A program made the translations under genes and the position numbers. Under the pieces are notes generated by a model. The model was not told where the DNA came from, searched no databases, and saw only the letters and a list, made by a program, of their open reading frames with translations. From Vicinamibacterales bacterium (GTDB lineage Bacteria; Acidobacteriota; Vicinamibacteria; Vicinamibacterales; UBA8438), in NCBI GenBank assembly GCA_937766455.1, contig CALLXD010000039.1, positions 1 through 64,000 of the forward strand: a stretch of DNA of 64,000 nt, given 5' to 3'. This document shows, piece by piece, positions 1 through 9,533 of this stretch. Numbering within the stretch: the stretch's first letter is position 1; each line of letters begins with the position of its first letter.

Positions 1-937
1 AGTCGTCGTTGGTAAGCGGGTAGAGTTCGACGCCGATCACGCCACGCGTGACCCGTCCGGTACGGAGTTGTGGAAGCAGGCTGCGCACCGTATTGATAGG
101 CACTGCGAAGCCGATGCCGAGGTTGCCCGGTCTGTCGCTGACAATCGCGGTGTTGATACCGATCACCTCACCGCGCAGATTCAGCAGCGGACCACCCGAG
201 TTGCCCGGGTTGATCGCCGCGTCGGTCTGAATGACCTGCTGGGGCCGACCCGGCACTTGCTGGAACGGCCGGCCGACCGCGCTGACCACGCCGACCGTGA
301 CCGTGTGGCCGAGCCCGAACGGGTTGCCGATGGCCATGACCCAGTCACCGGCCTCCATTTGCGTAGAGTCGCCGAACGCGGCCTCGGGCAGTGGATACGG
401 CGGCAGCTCGGTCAGCTCGATCAGCGCACTGTCCGTCAGCCGGTCGCGTCCGACGATTCGAGCCTCGTACGTCTCGTCGTCGTCCAGGAAGGACACCTCA
501 ATCTTGGTGGCATTTTCGACGACATGATTATTGGTGACGATAAAGCCGGCCTGGTCGATGACGAACCCGGTGCCGGATGCGACTGTCGGGCGCTCCCGTG
601 ACGGACTCCCAGGCGCCGATGGACCTCCGGGTTGTGGGGGATCGCCCAGGAACTGTCGAAGCAGGTCGTTGCCCTGACTCTTCGACTCCGTTCGGATGTT
701 CACGACCATGGGGCTCTGGGCCTTCGCAATGTCGCGAAACGTCGTCGCCGTCAGCTGACCCGTGATCGGCTCGCTGTTCATGGCCGGCAGCGACGTATTG
801 ATCGCCCGGGTTGCCGCGGATGTCTGCGCCTCGGAACTCGGGACGAGGTCGAGTCTTGCCGTGATGACCGCGCCGACCGCCAATGAGGTGACCGCGATTA
901 GGGCCCCTGAAAACAGCGTGTGCCTACCTGTTGCCAT
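1..937 (-). CDS. HtrA/DegP-like S1C serine protease, truncated at the left window edge
   Basis: My minus-strand translation begins MATGRHTLFSGALIAVTSLAVGAVITARL (signal anchor) and contains TNNHVVE (His), DSALIEL (Asp) and NPGNSGGPL (Ser) catalytic motifs; an in-frame ATG also exists at 955. The ORF track misses it because it is open at the edge. Confidence 0.9.
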   Translation of the reverse strand, partial: MATGRHTLFSGALIAVTSLAVGAVITARLDLVPSSEAQTSAATRAINTSLPAMNSEPITGQLTATTFRDIAKAQSPMVVNIRTESKSQGNDLLRQFLGDPPQPGGPSAPGSPSRERPTVASGTGFVIDQAGFIVTNNHVVENATKIEVSFLDDDETYEARIVGRDRLTDSALIELTELPPYPLPEAAFGDSTQMEAGDWVMAIGNPFGLGHTVTVGVVSAVGRPFQQVPGRPQQVIQTDAAINPGNSGGPLLNLRGEVIGINTAIVSDRPGNLGIGFAVPINTVRSLLPQLRTGRVTRGVIGVELYPLTNDD

Positions 938-959
938 CCTGTCCCTCCACACCATTACC

Positions 960-2142
960 TTATCCTAACGATTGGATTTCCGTCTGCATCGGCCCGGTCA
1001 CGGTCGCCGAGCGTTCACTGACATGCAGGTTGATCTCTGTGCGTACGCCAAAGTCCTCGAAATAGACTCCCGGCTCCACTGTGACCGCGGTTCCGGGCAG
1101 CAGCCGGCGGACGTCATGGGTCTCGAAGTCATCCAGATGCACGCCGTTGCCGTGCACCTCCTCACCGAGGCTGTGTCCGGTCCGATGAAGGAACTGGTCG
1201 CCGTAGCCGGCGGCGGCGATGTGGTCCCGGGCGACCCGGTCGACCTCCCAGCCCTGGAGGGCGCGGCTGTTCGTCACCGCGTGTCGTACGAACTCTACCG
1301 CCGCGTCACGGCCGTCTCGAATGACCGCGAACGCGTCGGCGTAGCGGGTGGCTACCGCCGCCCCGGTGAATCCGACCCCAGGTGATATCCGCGTAGACGC
1401 TACCTGGCGGCCTCAACTTGCCCCATAAATCGAGGAGCAAGATTTCGTTGCGTCCAAGTGTCCGATGCCGCGCTTTGGTCGGAAGGTAGTGCGGGTCGCC
1501 CGCGTTCTCCTGCGCGGCGACGACGGGTCGCGAGTCGCTCACCAGTCCAGCGTCTTCGAACCAACCGGCCATTGCGCTCTGTATCTCGAACTCCGTGACT
1601 GGGGTCCCGGTCCGCATCCGGTCAGCGACCAGCCTGAATGCCCGGTCCTTGATGTCGTACAACGCCGCCGACGCCGACTGGTGGGAGGCGAGGGCCGCGT
1701 CGTCCCAGACGGCTTCGAACCGCTGCACCAGGTCTCCCGATGACCGCACGTCGACATCACGTGCGCGCACCGCGTCGACCGTGCCGGCGTCCACGCGCGA
1801 CACATACGGGATGGCGCAGCCCGGTGAATACTCCATCGCCACCGTGCGGCACCCGCCAAGGAGCGTGTCCAGCCCCGCGTCCAACTCCCCGTGGCTTGCG
1901 TAGCGCAGTTTGTCGCCTGGGAGGTGGTCGAGACGGTCCCGCTCGATGGCATGCACCAGGGCGCGTGGTTCGCCGTCGGCCGGAATGAGCAGATACCACC
2001 GCCGCGTGGTCAACTTGGCCCCGTCACTCAACCCGGCGATCCGTCGCGCGATCGGGTTGCTGCCGTGAAAGTCGTACAGGAGCCAGCCGTCGAGGCCCTC
2101 CGTCCGAAGCGCGTCCTGCATAGCCATCAAATCGAAGGGCAT
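960..2142 (-). CDS. M24 family metallopeptidase (Xaa-Pro aminopeptidase-like), interrupted by an apparent 1-nt frameshift at about 1376-1379
   Basis: Two minus-strand ORFs (1306-2142 and 960-1277) carry the N- and C-terminal parts. ...VYADITW continues as VGFTGAAVATRYADAFAVIRDGRDAAVEFVRHAVTNSRALQGWEVD... if one G is removed. C-terminal part has HRTGHSLGEEVHGNGVHLD and VEPGVYFEDFGVRTEINL. Confidence 0.85.
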
Positions 2143-2397
2143 AACGTCGAGTATAGCAGTGGGTATCGCGGCCTCAAGGCGGTGCGTCGTCGGTCCGCAG
2201 TGGCCTCTATATGATTAGGACGCGCGGCCTCGTGCGGCGGCCGGTACGATGTTGCGGACGGCCCCGTTTTCGGGCCAGGTCGCCGATGGCACGCGACAGC
2301 ATCTCGTGCGAGTGCACGAGGCGTACACGCATCGCGCCCGCGAACGACGGGCGTTCGCGGGCGCGGTTGAAAATTGAACAACGCGGTCGGGAGACAG

Positions 2398-2976
2398 CTA
2401 GGGTGCTTCTTCCTCTTCTTCTTCTTCTTCCGGTACCACTTCGGTCAGCACCCCATCCTCGACGATGGCGGTCGGCTCGGCCATTTCCTCGAATTCGGTG
2501 GCCGCTATTTCGCCGCCCTGATGGCTGAACTCGTAGTTGCTCCGGGTGGCGCGCGCGTTGCGTGGTACCCGGAGCGTGACCTGGACGACCTCGTCTGTGA
2601 ACAGCGGGCGCTTCATTCGATACTGGCCGCCGGTCAGCGTGTCGCCGTTGTCGTCATACCAGAATTCGTTCACCTTGAATCCGGCCAGCGGACTGGTCGA
2701 GGTGTTCTGGATCGTGAACGTCGTGACGATGTCGCCACCCTGGCGCGTCGAGCGTGGTGGCAGATAGCCGATCTGTCCAGGCCCCCGCAGGACGGCGACG
2801 AGACGCGTGTCGGTCTCGACCTGGTCGAGGAGCGGACGGAGCTGCGTCGTCGGGGCACTCATTTCGACCACCGGCGCACCTTCTTCGCCTTCCGCTTCCG
2901 CGGCTCCGCCGCCGCATCCCATCGCAGCCACGCCGACCGCAAGAAAACCGATTAGCGCAACATTCAGGCGTCTCAT
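2398..2976 (-). CDS. Putative lipoprotein with acidic poly-Glu C-terminus
   Basis: Signal peptide with lipobox-like AAMGC; C-terminus EEEEEEEEAP. Confidence 0.65.
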   Translation of the reverse strand: MRRLNVALIGFLAVGVAAMGCGGGAAEAEGEEGAPVVEMSAPTTQLRPLLDQVETDTRLVAVLRGPGQIGYLPPRSTRQGGDIVTTFTIQNTSTSPLAGFKVNEFWYDDNGDTLTGGQYRMKRPLFTDEVVQVTLRVPRNARATRSNYEFSHQGGEIAATEFEEMAEPTAIVEDGVLTEVVPEEEEEEEEAP

Positions 2977-3064
2977 TGCTGACCTCCGGATTGCTTCATG
3001 ACCAAACTGTCAACGCGGATTATATGGCGAGCGGCCAAAAACCTCAAGAACCGCCTTCCGAACA

Positions 3065-3523
3065 TTATATTTCGCCGTTCCAGTCCTCGGGCTCGGCGTG
3101 GTTCGTTCGAAAAATCTCAAGGTGCCATTTGCCGCCGCCCCACGGCTCGATGATCTCGGCCGCGACGACGTCAACGAGGAGTTCTGCGAACGAGCGCCCT
3201 TCGGGGTCGCCCTCCAGGTGGTACGCGGGCTCCTCCCACCCGAAGCTGGGGTACAGCACCAGCGTCAAGAACAGGTCATACCCATCGTCGACCACGATAA
3301 CCTGCCCACAGGGGCGTTTCAGGGTCGAGTGGTAGACGAGATATTTTTCGGCACTGTGAGCCCGAATATAGCGTTTGAGCGCGAATTCACGCGCGACGAT
3401 GTCCTCGACCGCGATCTTCTTATCCCAGCACGCAGGACAATATTTCGCGTCGCCACCGGGTTCAGAGACATCCTTCGCGCCACAGAGCGCGCATCGCGGC
3501 TGGGCCGCCGACCGTGGAGCCAT
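3065..3523 (-). CDS. Small zinc-ribbon protein of unknown function
   Basis: CALCGAKDV...YCPACWDK paired CxxC motifs; start assigned at MAPRSAAQ. Confidence 0.6.
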   Translation of the reverse strand: MAPRSAAQPRCALCGAKDVSEPGGDAKYCPACWDKKIAVEDIVAREFALKRYIRAHSAEKYLVYHSTLKRPCGQVIVVDDGYDLFLTLVLYPSFGWEEPAYHLEGDPEGRSFAELLVDVVAAEIIEPWGGGKWHLEIFRTNHAEPEDWNGEI

Positions 3524-3613
3524 CGTCCAGATCTTAGCAGGCTGGCGGCCCCAGGGGTGAATGGGTCGAACCTCGCATGTGGGATAGATCACGCCGCGCG
3601 CTAGACTGTGGCC

Positions 3614-4012
3614 ATGACCGAAAGACCGACGCACGTGGGGCTGCGTCATCTGGCGCTGTTCACCACGGCGTTCGACGAAATGGTACGTTTCTACGTTGAC
3701 CGGCTCGGATTCGTGGTGGAGTGGGCGCCGGACGACGACAACACCTATCTGTCATCGGGTCGCGACAACCTGGCCTTGCATCGCGCGGATTCCAATCGGC
3801 CCATGGCGGGTGGGCCACTGGATCACATGGGACTGTTGGTGCGCGATCCGGCTGATGTCGACCGGTGGGCAGCCTACCTTGATGCGCACGACGTGCCGCT
3901 GAAGGCGCGACCTCGCACCCATCGGGACGGTGCCCGGTCGCTGTACCTGTCTGATCCAGACGGCAACGCCGTCCAGATCCTGTATCACCCCCCGATCAGC
4001 GGCGACCGCTAG
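3614..4012 (+). CDS. VOC (glyoxalase/bleomycin resistance) superfamily protein
   Basis: LRHLALFTTAFDEMVRFYVDRLGFVVEW ... LYLSDPDGNAVQILYHPP. Confidence 0.85.
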   Translation: MTERPTHVGLRHLALFTTAFDEMVRFYVDRLGFVVEWAPDDDNTYLSSGRDNLALHRADSNRPMAGGPLDHMGLLVRDPADVDRWAAYLDAHDVPLKARPRTHRDGARSLYLSDPDGNAVQILYHPPISGDR

Positions 4013-4031
4013 ATGGCCACGGGGTCTCAGG

Positions 4032-4952
4032 TCATCGTTCCGCCCACCGGAGTTTCTCGCGGAGCACCGCGAAATACGGTCGCGCTTCGGCCCGAATCAT
4101 GCGTAGCGAGCGGTTGGCAGATTCCACGATGACCTCGTCTCCCTGTTCCAGCTTGAATCCCGTTTGTCCGTCGAAGCTAGCAAATGCGACGGTGGGTCTG
4201 GTCGCGAGTTCCGGTTGAATGTGGATCGCCGCGCTGTCGGGGAGCACGATTGGTCTGTTGGTCAGCGCATGCGGCGCGATGGGGGTCAACACCACGGCAT
4301 TGACGACCGGGTGCACGATGGGGCCCCCCGCCGACAGGTTGTACGCCGTCGATCCGGTTGCCGTGGCGACGATCAGCCCGTCCGCGCGGAATCGGGCGAC
4401 GAACTGGTCCCCGACGGAGACGGACAGGTCTAGGATGCCCGAGAGCGCGCTCTTCGTGATGACCACGTCGTTGAGCACGATCTGTTCGTCGAAAGTGGCG
4501 GACCGACGCAGTGTGCGTGACCGCAGCATACGTCGCTCGTCGATACCGGCGGTTCCGTCGACCGCAGAGGCCAGCGCGTCGAACAACTCGGGCAAGGTAA
4601 TCTCGGTCAAGAACCCGAGGCTCCCGAAATTGACGGCCAGAATCGGCGGGTCGGCGCTCGTGGCCGCAATCTGCCGCGCCATGCCGAGCAAGGTGCCGTC
4701 GCCGCCCAGTACCAGAATGAGGTCCGACGCCACGGGCAACGTGGCCGAGTCGACCGTCGTCACTGCCGTGAGCCCGGCGAACTCCGCGGTGCCCTGCTCG
4801 ACGACCGGAGACAGTTGTCGTTCGACGAGCCAGGCCACCACCTCGCGAACGACGGGGGCGGCTTCCCGTACGCGTGCCCGAGCCATGATGCCGACGCGTG
4901 TGATCGGCGTGCGCGAGGCAGGAGCAAGGGGCATCGGTGCGTCTGCGCTCAT
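4032..4952 (-). CDS. nadK: NAD kinase
   Basis: VLGGDGTLLGMAR, NFGSLGFLTEI, GLIVATATGSTAYNLSAGGPIVHP motifs. Confidence 0.93.
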   Translation of the reverse strand: MSADAPMPLAPASRTPITRVGIMARARVREAAPVVREVVAWLVERQLSPVVEQGTAEFAGLTAVTTVDSATLPVASDLILVLGGDGTLLGMARQIAATSADPPILAVNFGSLGFLTEITLPELFDALASAVDGTAGIDERRMLRSRTLRRSATFDEQIVLNDVVITKSALSGILDLSVSVGDQFVARFRADGLIVATATGSTAYNLSAGGPIVHPVVNAVVLTPIAPHALTNRPIVLPDSAAIHIQPELATRPTVAFASFDGQTGFKLEQGDEVIVESANRSLRMIRAEARPYFAVLREKLRWAER

Positions 4953-5713
4953 CGGGCGGCAGCAGTGTGTCGGAGGTGCAAAAAGAATTCCCGGTTGCCT
5001 TCTGCGCCGGTAATTGGAGAGGGCGCCGTTGCAACCCGGGTCAATCCTACCGCAGCGGCCGCCGCCGCCACATCGTCGACGGCCCGCTTGTGCAACTCTG
5101 CGTCTTTGACCACGCCGCCCCGGCCGACGTCTGCGCGTCCAACCTCGAACTGCGGTTTGACCAGGATGACGAGGTCCCCGCCCGGCTTGAGCAAACGGGG
5201 AAGCCGGTCGACAAAGTATCGAACCGAGATAAACGACACGTCGACCGTGATGATGTCGAATTGGCGATGTTCCGTCGGCCAGTCCTCGGGAGGGACCGTC
5301 GCGATATGGGTCCGCTCGAGCACGACCACCCGCCGGTCGTCCCGCAGACGCCAGTCAAGCTGGCCGTGTCCGACGTCGAGGGCGACCACTGTGATCGCCC
5401 CTCGCCGCAGGAGGACATCCGTGAACCCACCCGTGGACGCACCGACATCCAGCGCGACGGCCCCGCCGGGATCGACGTGGAAGCGATCCAGGGCGTCGGC
5501 CAGCTTCAAGCCGCCGCGGCCCACATACGGGTGGTCCGGAGTGATGAGTGTCAGCTCGATGTCGGGTCGTACAAGCGCGCCGGCTTTCGTGGCGGGCTTG
5601 CCATTCACGCGTACCTGTCCGGCCATGATCAACGCGCGGCCGCGCGTACGGGAGTCAACGAGTCCGCGCTCCGCGAGCAGAGTGTCGAGCCGGACACGGG
5701 GTAGGGACGGCAT
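4949..5713 (-). CDS. tlyA: TlyA family rRNA (cytidine-2'-O)-methyltransferase, S4 domain plus FtsJ-like
   Basis: N-terminal S4-like RLDTLLAERGLVDSRTRGRALIMAGQVRVNG; YVGRGGLKLADAL; DVGASTGGFTDVLL; VKPQFEVGR. Confidence 0.92.
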   Translation of the reverse strand: MPSLPRVRLDTLLAERGLVDSRTRGRALIMAGQVRVNGKPATKAGALVRPDIELTLITPDHPYVGRGGLKLADALDRFHVDPGGAVALDVGASTGGFTDVLLRRGAITVVALDVGHGQLDWRLRDDRRVVVLERTHIATVPPEDWPTEHRQFDIITVDVSFISVRYFVDRLPRLLKPGGDLVILVKPQFEVGRADVGRGGVVKDAELHKRAVDDVAAAAAAVGLTRVATAPSPITGAEGNREFFLHLRHTAAAR

Positions 5714-5738
5714 GCGAGCTGTAGTGGCGGCGCGGGGC

Positions 5739-6701
5739 TCAATGGCGTCGCGAGATGACCCAATCCGTGATCTCGCTCAGCCGGCCACCCAATTTCGCAC
5801 CGGCCAACGCGTCTGCGGCCGCCGCCGCCGCCTCGGCGGCAAGCGCCCGTGAGCGGGTCAGCCCGTGCAGAGCTGGGTAGGTTGGTTTGCCAGCGACGGC
5901 ATCCTTGCCGACGGTCTTTCCGAGCGTGGTCTCAGTCCCCTCGACGTCGAGGATGTCATCGACGATCTGGAACGCGAGCCCCAACTGGGTCGAGTAGGCA
6001 TCGACGGCGGCGAGCGTCTCCTCGTCCCCGCCGGCCAAGATGGCCCCCATCGCCGCTGCGGCCCCTATCAACGCGCCGGTCTTGCGCTCATGAATGTCGC
6101 GGAGCGCCGCATGGCCGATGTCCGGTCCGGCTCGGCCGGCGCGCCTGTCGTCCGTCGCACCAATGTCTAGGATCTGCCCGCCGACCATCCCTGCCGCTCC
6201 GGCCGCGTCGGCCAGCCGAGCCATGGCCCGAAGTCGTCGCGCCTGCCGCGCAGGCGTCTCGGTGGATTCGGGACGAGCCAGCACCCCGAACGCATGCGTG
6301 AGGAGTGCATCGCCGGCCAGGATGGCAACGGCGTCGCCGTAGACGACGTGCGCGGTGGGCCGTCCGCGCCGGACCGCATCGTCGTCCATGGCCGGCAGAT
6401 CGTCGTGAATCAACGAGTACGTGTGAATCAGTTCAACAGCGCACGCGGCGGGCATCGCGGCGGTCGATCCGGTATCGACGGGGTCGATGCGTGCGGGGCG
6501 GTCCCGTTCGGTTACAGCCTCGGCCGCGGCCAGCGTCAAAATGGGGCGTAGGCGTTTGCCACCGGCCAGCAGGCTGTATCGCATCGCATCAGCGATGAGT
6601 GGCGGGCATGCCGGTGGCGTGGGCAACCCAGTGTTCAGCGCGCTGTCAATCGCGGTCCGTCGATCGCGGAGGTAGCACTCGAACCCCTGGGGATCTGTCA
6701 C
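5739..6701 (-). CDS. ispA: Polyprenyl (farnesyl/geranylgeranyl) diphosphate synthase
   Basis: GGKRLRP, first DDxxD-like LIHDDLPAMDDDAVRRGRPTAH, second FQIVDDILD. Confidence 0.92.
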   Translation of the reverse strand: MTDPQGFECYLRDRRTAIDSALNTGLPTPPACPPLIADAMRYSLLAGGKRLRPILTLAAAEAVTERDRPARIDPVDTGSTAAMPAACAVELIHTYSLIHDDLPAMDDDAVRRGRPTAHVVYGDAVAILAGDALLTHAFGVLARPESTETPARQARRLRAMARLADAAGAAGMVGGQILDIGATDDRRAGRAGPDIGHAALRDIHERKTGALIGAAAAMGAILAGGDEETLAAVDAYSTQLGLAFQIVDDILDVEGTETTLGKTVGKDAVAGKPTYPALHGLTRSRALAAEAAAAAADALAGAKLGGRLSEITDWVISRRH

Positions 6702-6961
6702 GCGTTGTCCCCATCGTCGAGCGCCTGGGTCAACGCATCCGGGGCGGGCGTCCGTTCGCCCCGGTCATTTAACAACTCGATGCGTCGTTCGGCGTCCTCG
6801 AGCCGCGTGTGACAGAACCGAGACAGCTGGACCCCCCGTTCGTAGAGAGCCAGAGATTGCTCCAAGGACAGGTCCCCGCCTTCGAGGGTCTTGACAATGG
6901 TCTCCAGTTCGCCAATTGCCGATTCAAAATCTGTGATGTGCTCTTCCATGGCGGTCGTCAC
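6698..6961 (-). CDS. xseB: Exodeoxyribonuclease VII small subunit
   Basis: FESAIGELETIVKTLEGGDLSLEQSLALYERGVQL; overlaps xseA. Confidence 0.92.
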   Translation of the reverse strand: MTTAMEEHITDFESAIGELETIVKTLEGGDLSLEQSLALYERGVQLSRFCHTRLEDAERRIELLNDRGERTPAPDALTQALDDGDNA

Positions 6962-8340
6962 TTTTTACCAATTACCCTGCACGTCAGTTCGCCGCGTCGG
7001 AGCTTGACGGCCACGCCGTCGCCAAGCGACACCTGATCGGCATCTCGTAGAATCGCGGTCCGATCGTCGTTCCAGCACAGGGAGTACCCCCGCGAGAGCA
7101 CCCCGAGGGGACTGAGGGCGTCGAGACGACCGGCGACGTCGCCCACCCGACTCGCCAGCGCTTGACGTCGTTGCGCCGTCGCGGCCCGCAGGCGTTCGTG
7201 GGCAGTCACCACCCGAGTTCTGCTCGCCTCGAGCCGGCGGCCGGGTTCACACGCGTCGAGTCGGGAGCGCACCGCATGCAGACGGCGCTCCAGACTGCTT
7301 GGGATCGCCCGGCCCGCATTCGTGAGGGCGTGTGTCAGTTCGGCCGTGTGGCGACCGCGTCCAGCCAGGCGGGCCGGCCACGCCGCCATCCCTGGCCGCC
7401 GGGTGAGTTCGAGAAGCCGAGTACGACGCCGCCCAAGACGATCGATGACGGACCCGCGCATCGCGCGGCTGAGCTGGTCGATCCGGTTCACGAGTTCCTC
7501 CCGGCCCGCGACCACAATCTCGGCCGCGGCGGAGGGGGTGGGGGCTCGGACATCAGCGACCATGTCGCTCAGGGTCACGTCAGTCTCGTGACCCACGGCC
7601 GAGATCACCGGGACCGTGGCGTCGGCGATGGCGCGTGCCACCGATTCTTCGTTGAACGCCCAGAGGTCTTCCAGTGATCCGCCCCCACGACCGGCGATGA
7701 TCACGTCGACGCCCGGTGTCCGCGACAGCAGGCTGATGCCGCGTGCGACCTGCGCCGCGGCGCCCTCGCCCTGCACCCGCACAGGGTGGATCAGAACGTG
7801 CGCGGTGGGATGCCGGCGCGTCAGCACCGTGAGGATGTCCCGGATGGCCGCCCCGTCGAGCGACGTGACCACGCCGATCTGCCTGGGGAGAAGCGGGAGT
7901 GGTCGTTTGCGGTCAGCGGCGAACAGACCGTCGGATTCCAGCTGGCGCTTGAGCTGATCGAATGCGACCTGCAGAGCCCCCTGCCCGTGTGGCTGGAGAT
8001 GCTCGCACACGATCTGATACTCACCCTTGGGTTCGTAGACCGTCACTCGGCCCCGCGCGATCACCTTGAGTCCATCCTCCGGCTTGAATCGAAGGTAGCG
8101 GACGGCCGAGCGAAACATCACCGCCTTGAGCTGTGCCTGGTCGTCTCGCAGGCTGAAGTAGAGGTGGCCGGTCTTCCAGAGACGGGTGTTGGAGAGTTCG
8201 CCTTCGACCCATACCTCGTCGTAGGTCGACTCGAGGACGGTTCGGATCTGCGTCGTGAGCGCGCTGACCGTGACGACCTGTCGAGAGGGTGCCCGAGGCG
8301 GCGAGGCGGCGCCGAACGGGAGACGCGGGGGCTCGTTCAT
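6958..8340 (-). CDS. xseA: Exodeoxyribonuclease VII large subunit
   Basis: VWVEGELSNTRLWKTGHLYFSLRDDQAQLKAVMFR; GVVTSLDGAAIRDIL; IIAGRGGGSLEDLWAFNEE; ISAVGHETDVTLSDMVADVRAPTPSAAAE. Confidence 0.95.
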   Translation of the reverse strand: MNEPPRLPFGAASPPRAPSRQVVTVSALTTQIRTVLESTYDEVWVEGELSNTRLWKTGHLYFSLRDDQAQLKAVMFRSAVRYLRFKPEDGLKVIARGRVTVYEPKGEYQIVCEHLQPHGQGALQVAFDQLKRQLESDGLFAADRKRPLPLLPRQIGVVTSLDGAAIRDILTVLTRRHPTAHVLIHPVRVQGEGAAAQVARGISLLSRTPGVDVIIAGRGGGSLEDLWAFNEESVARAIADATVPVISAVGHETDVTLSDMVADVRAPTPSAAAEIVVAGREELVNRIDQLSRAMRGSVIDRLGRRRTRLLELTRRPGMAAWPARLAGRGRHTAELTHALTNAGRAIPSSLERRLHAVRSRLDACEPGRRLEASRTRVVTAHERLRAATAQRRQALASRVGDVAGRLDALSPLGVLSRGYSLCWNDDRTAILRDADQVSLGDGVAVKLRRGELTCRVIGKK

Positions 8341-9167
8341 CGCGGTGTGCCGTGGGGGCCCGCTCCGGCTCCGGCTGCGTCGAGATCGGATGGCGTGAGA
8401 CTGACCCGCTCAATGCCCGTCGCATGCCCCGTCGAGGGGTCGGCCGTCACAATCACGCCGTGTAGCCGCGGGTCTCCGCTGGCGGTATCGAATCGGCCCG
8501 GCAGTCCGGTGAGAAAACGATTCAGCACCACGCGCTTGTCAACGCCGATGACGGAGTCGTGCGGTCCGGTCATGCCGACGTCAGTGATATAGGCGGTGCC
8601 TCCGGGCAGCACGCGGTTGTCTGCCGACTGCACATGCGTGTGCGTGCCGACCACGGCGGTCACCTGGCCGTCGAGGTGCCACCCCATCGCGATCTTCTCT
8701 GACGTCGCCTCGGCGTGGAAGTCCACGAAAATGATCGTGGCCTGCTCTCGCACGGCGGCGATCTCATCGCGGATGACCGTGAAAGGGTTGTCCAGCGGCG
8801 CCATGAACACGCGACCCATCGCGTTGATGACCGCGACCGAGTGACCAGCGCGGGTCTGGACCACCACGTGTCCGGCGCCCGGGGCGCCGGGTGGAAAATT
8901 GGCGGGCCTGAGCAGGCGCGGCTCGAGTTCGATGTACTCCAGGGCCTCCCGCTTGGCCCAGACGTGGTTGCCCGTTGTCATGACGTCCACGCCGTGGTCG
9001 CGCATGGCATCGCCAATGTCACGAGTGATGCCGTTGCCGCCGGCGGCGTTTTCCACGTTCGCCACGACCAGGTCGAGCGCGTGGGCTGTGACCAGCTTCG
9101 CCACGCCGTCTCGAATCAGCGCGCGTCCTGGTTTCCCGACGATGTCACCGATGAACAGTATCTTCAC
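8337..9167 (-). CDS. YmdB/TIGR00282 family metallophosphoesterase
   Basis: MKILFIGDIVGKPGR, TGNHVWAKRE, IIFVDFHAEATSEKIAMGWHLDG, VVGTHTHVQSADNRVLPGGTAYITDVGMTGP. Confidence 0.93.
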   Translation of the reverse strand: MKILFIGDIVGKPGRALIRDGVAKLVTAHALDLVVANVENAAGGNGITRDIGDAMRDHGVDVMTTGNHVWAKREALEYIELEPRLLRPANFPPGAPGAGHVVVQTRAGHSVAVINAMGRVFMAPLDNPFTVIRDEIAAVREQATIIFVDFHAEATSEKIAMGWHLDGQVTAVVGTHTHVQSADNRVLPGGTAYITDVGMTGPHDSVIGVDKRVVLNRFLTGLPGRFDTASGDPRLHGVIVTADPSTGHATGIERVSLTPSDLDAAGAGAGPHGTPR

Positions 9168-9402
9168 GTTGAGGTACTCAGCATTGTCTTCGTTCGCATC
9201 AGGCCCACTGCCCTGTCCATGATCTCACATACGGGGGACGCAGGCCGAGAGACCTGCGATGTAGACCCCGCGCCCAAGCGGGCCAGGTGACGCGATTCGA
9301 GCCGCTGTCCCGTGGCCTGCCCCCGTCGCTTCGTCCGCTTGACGCGCTGTCCGGCAGGTTCTATCAAGTTCTATGTGATCTCCCGCGTTTTCGTTCCTGA
9401 TA

Positions 9403-9427
9403 AATATGAGTTAATTGCGATCATATT
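9403..9427 (+). repeat. Inverted repeat AATATGA-N11-TCATATT, possible operator upstream of the hsp20 promoter
   Basis: Perfect 7-bp arms 9403-9409 and 9421-9427; matches neither the CIRCE nor the HAIR (HspR) consensus. Confidence 0.5.
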
Positions 9428-9433
9428 AATTTA

Positions 9434-9462
9434 TTGACATAGACTCATGTTATGGCTATTAT
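9434..9462 (+). promoter_or_regulatory. Near-consensus sigma-70-type promoter upstream of hsp20
   Basis: TTGACA (9434-9439), 17-nt spacer, TATTAT (9457-9462), in an AT-rich island. Confidence 0.75.
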
Positions 9463-9533
9463 TGTCCTCAGGTTAGTCATCGGCGGGGGACCGCCGGGAA
9501 TTGGAACAGGCCGTTCATTAGCAGGAGGCTTAA

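Noticed and set aside
68-601. Plus-strand ORF of 177 aa
   Set aside because: Shadow of the minus-strand HtrA-like protease, which has the catalytic motifs.
4177-5034. 285-aa minus-strand ORF and 4815-5852 plus-strand ORF
   Set aside because: Alternate-frame and antisense shadows of nadK, tlyA and ispA.
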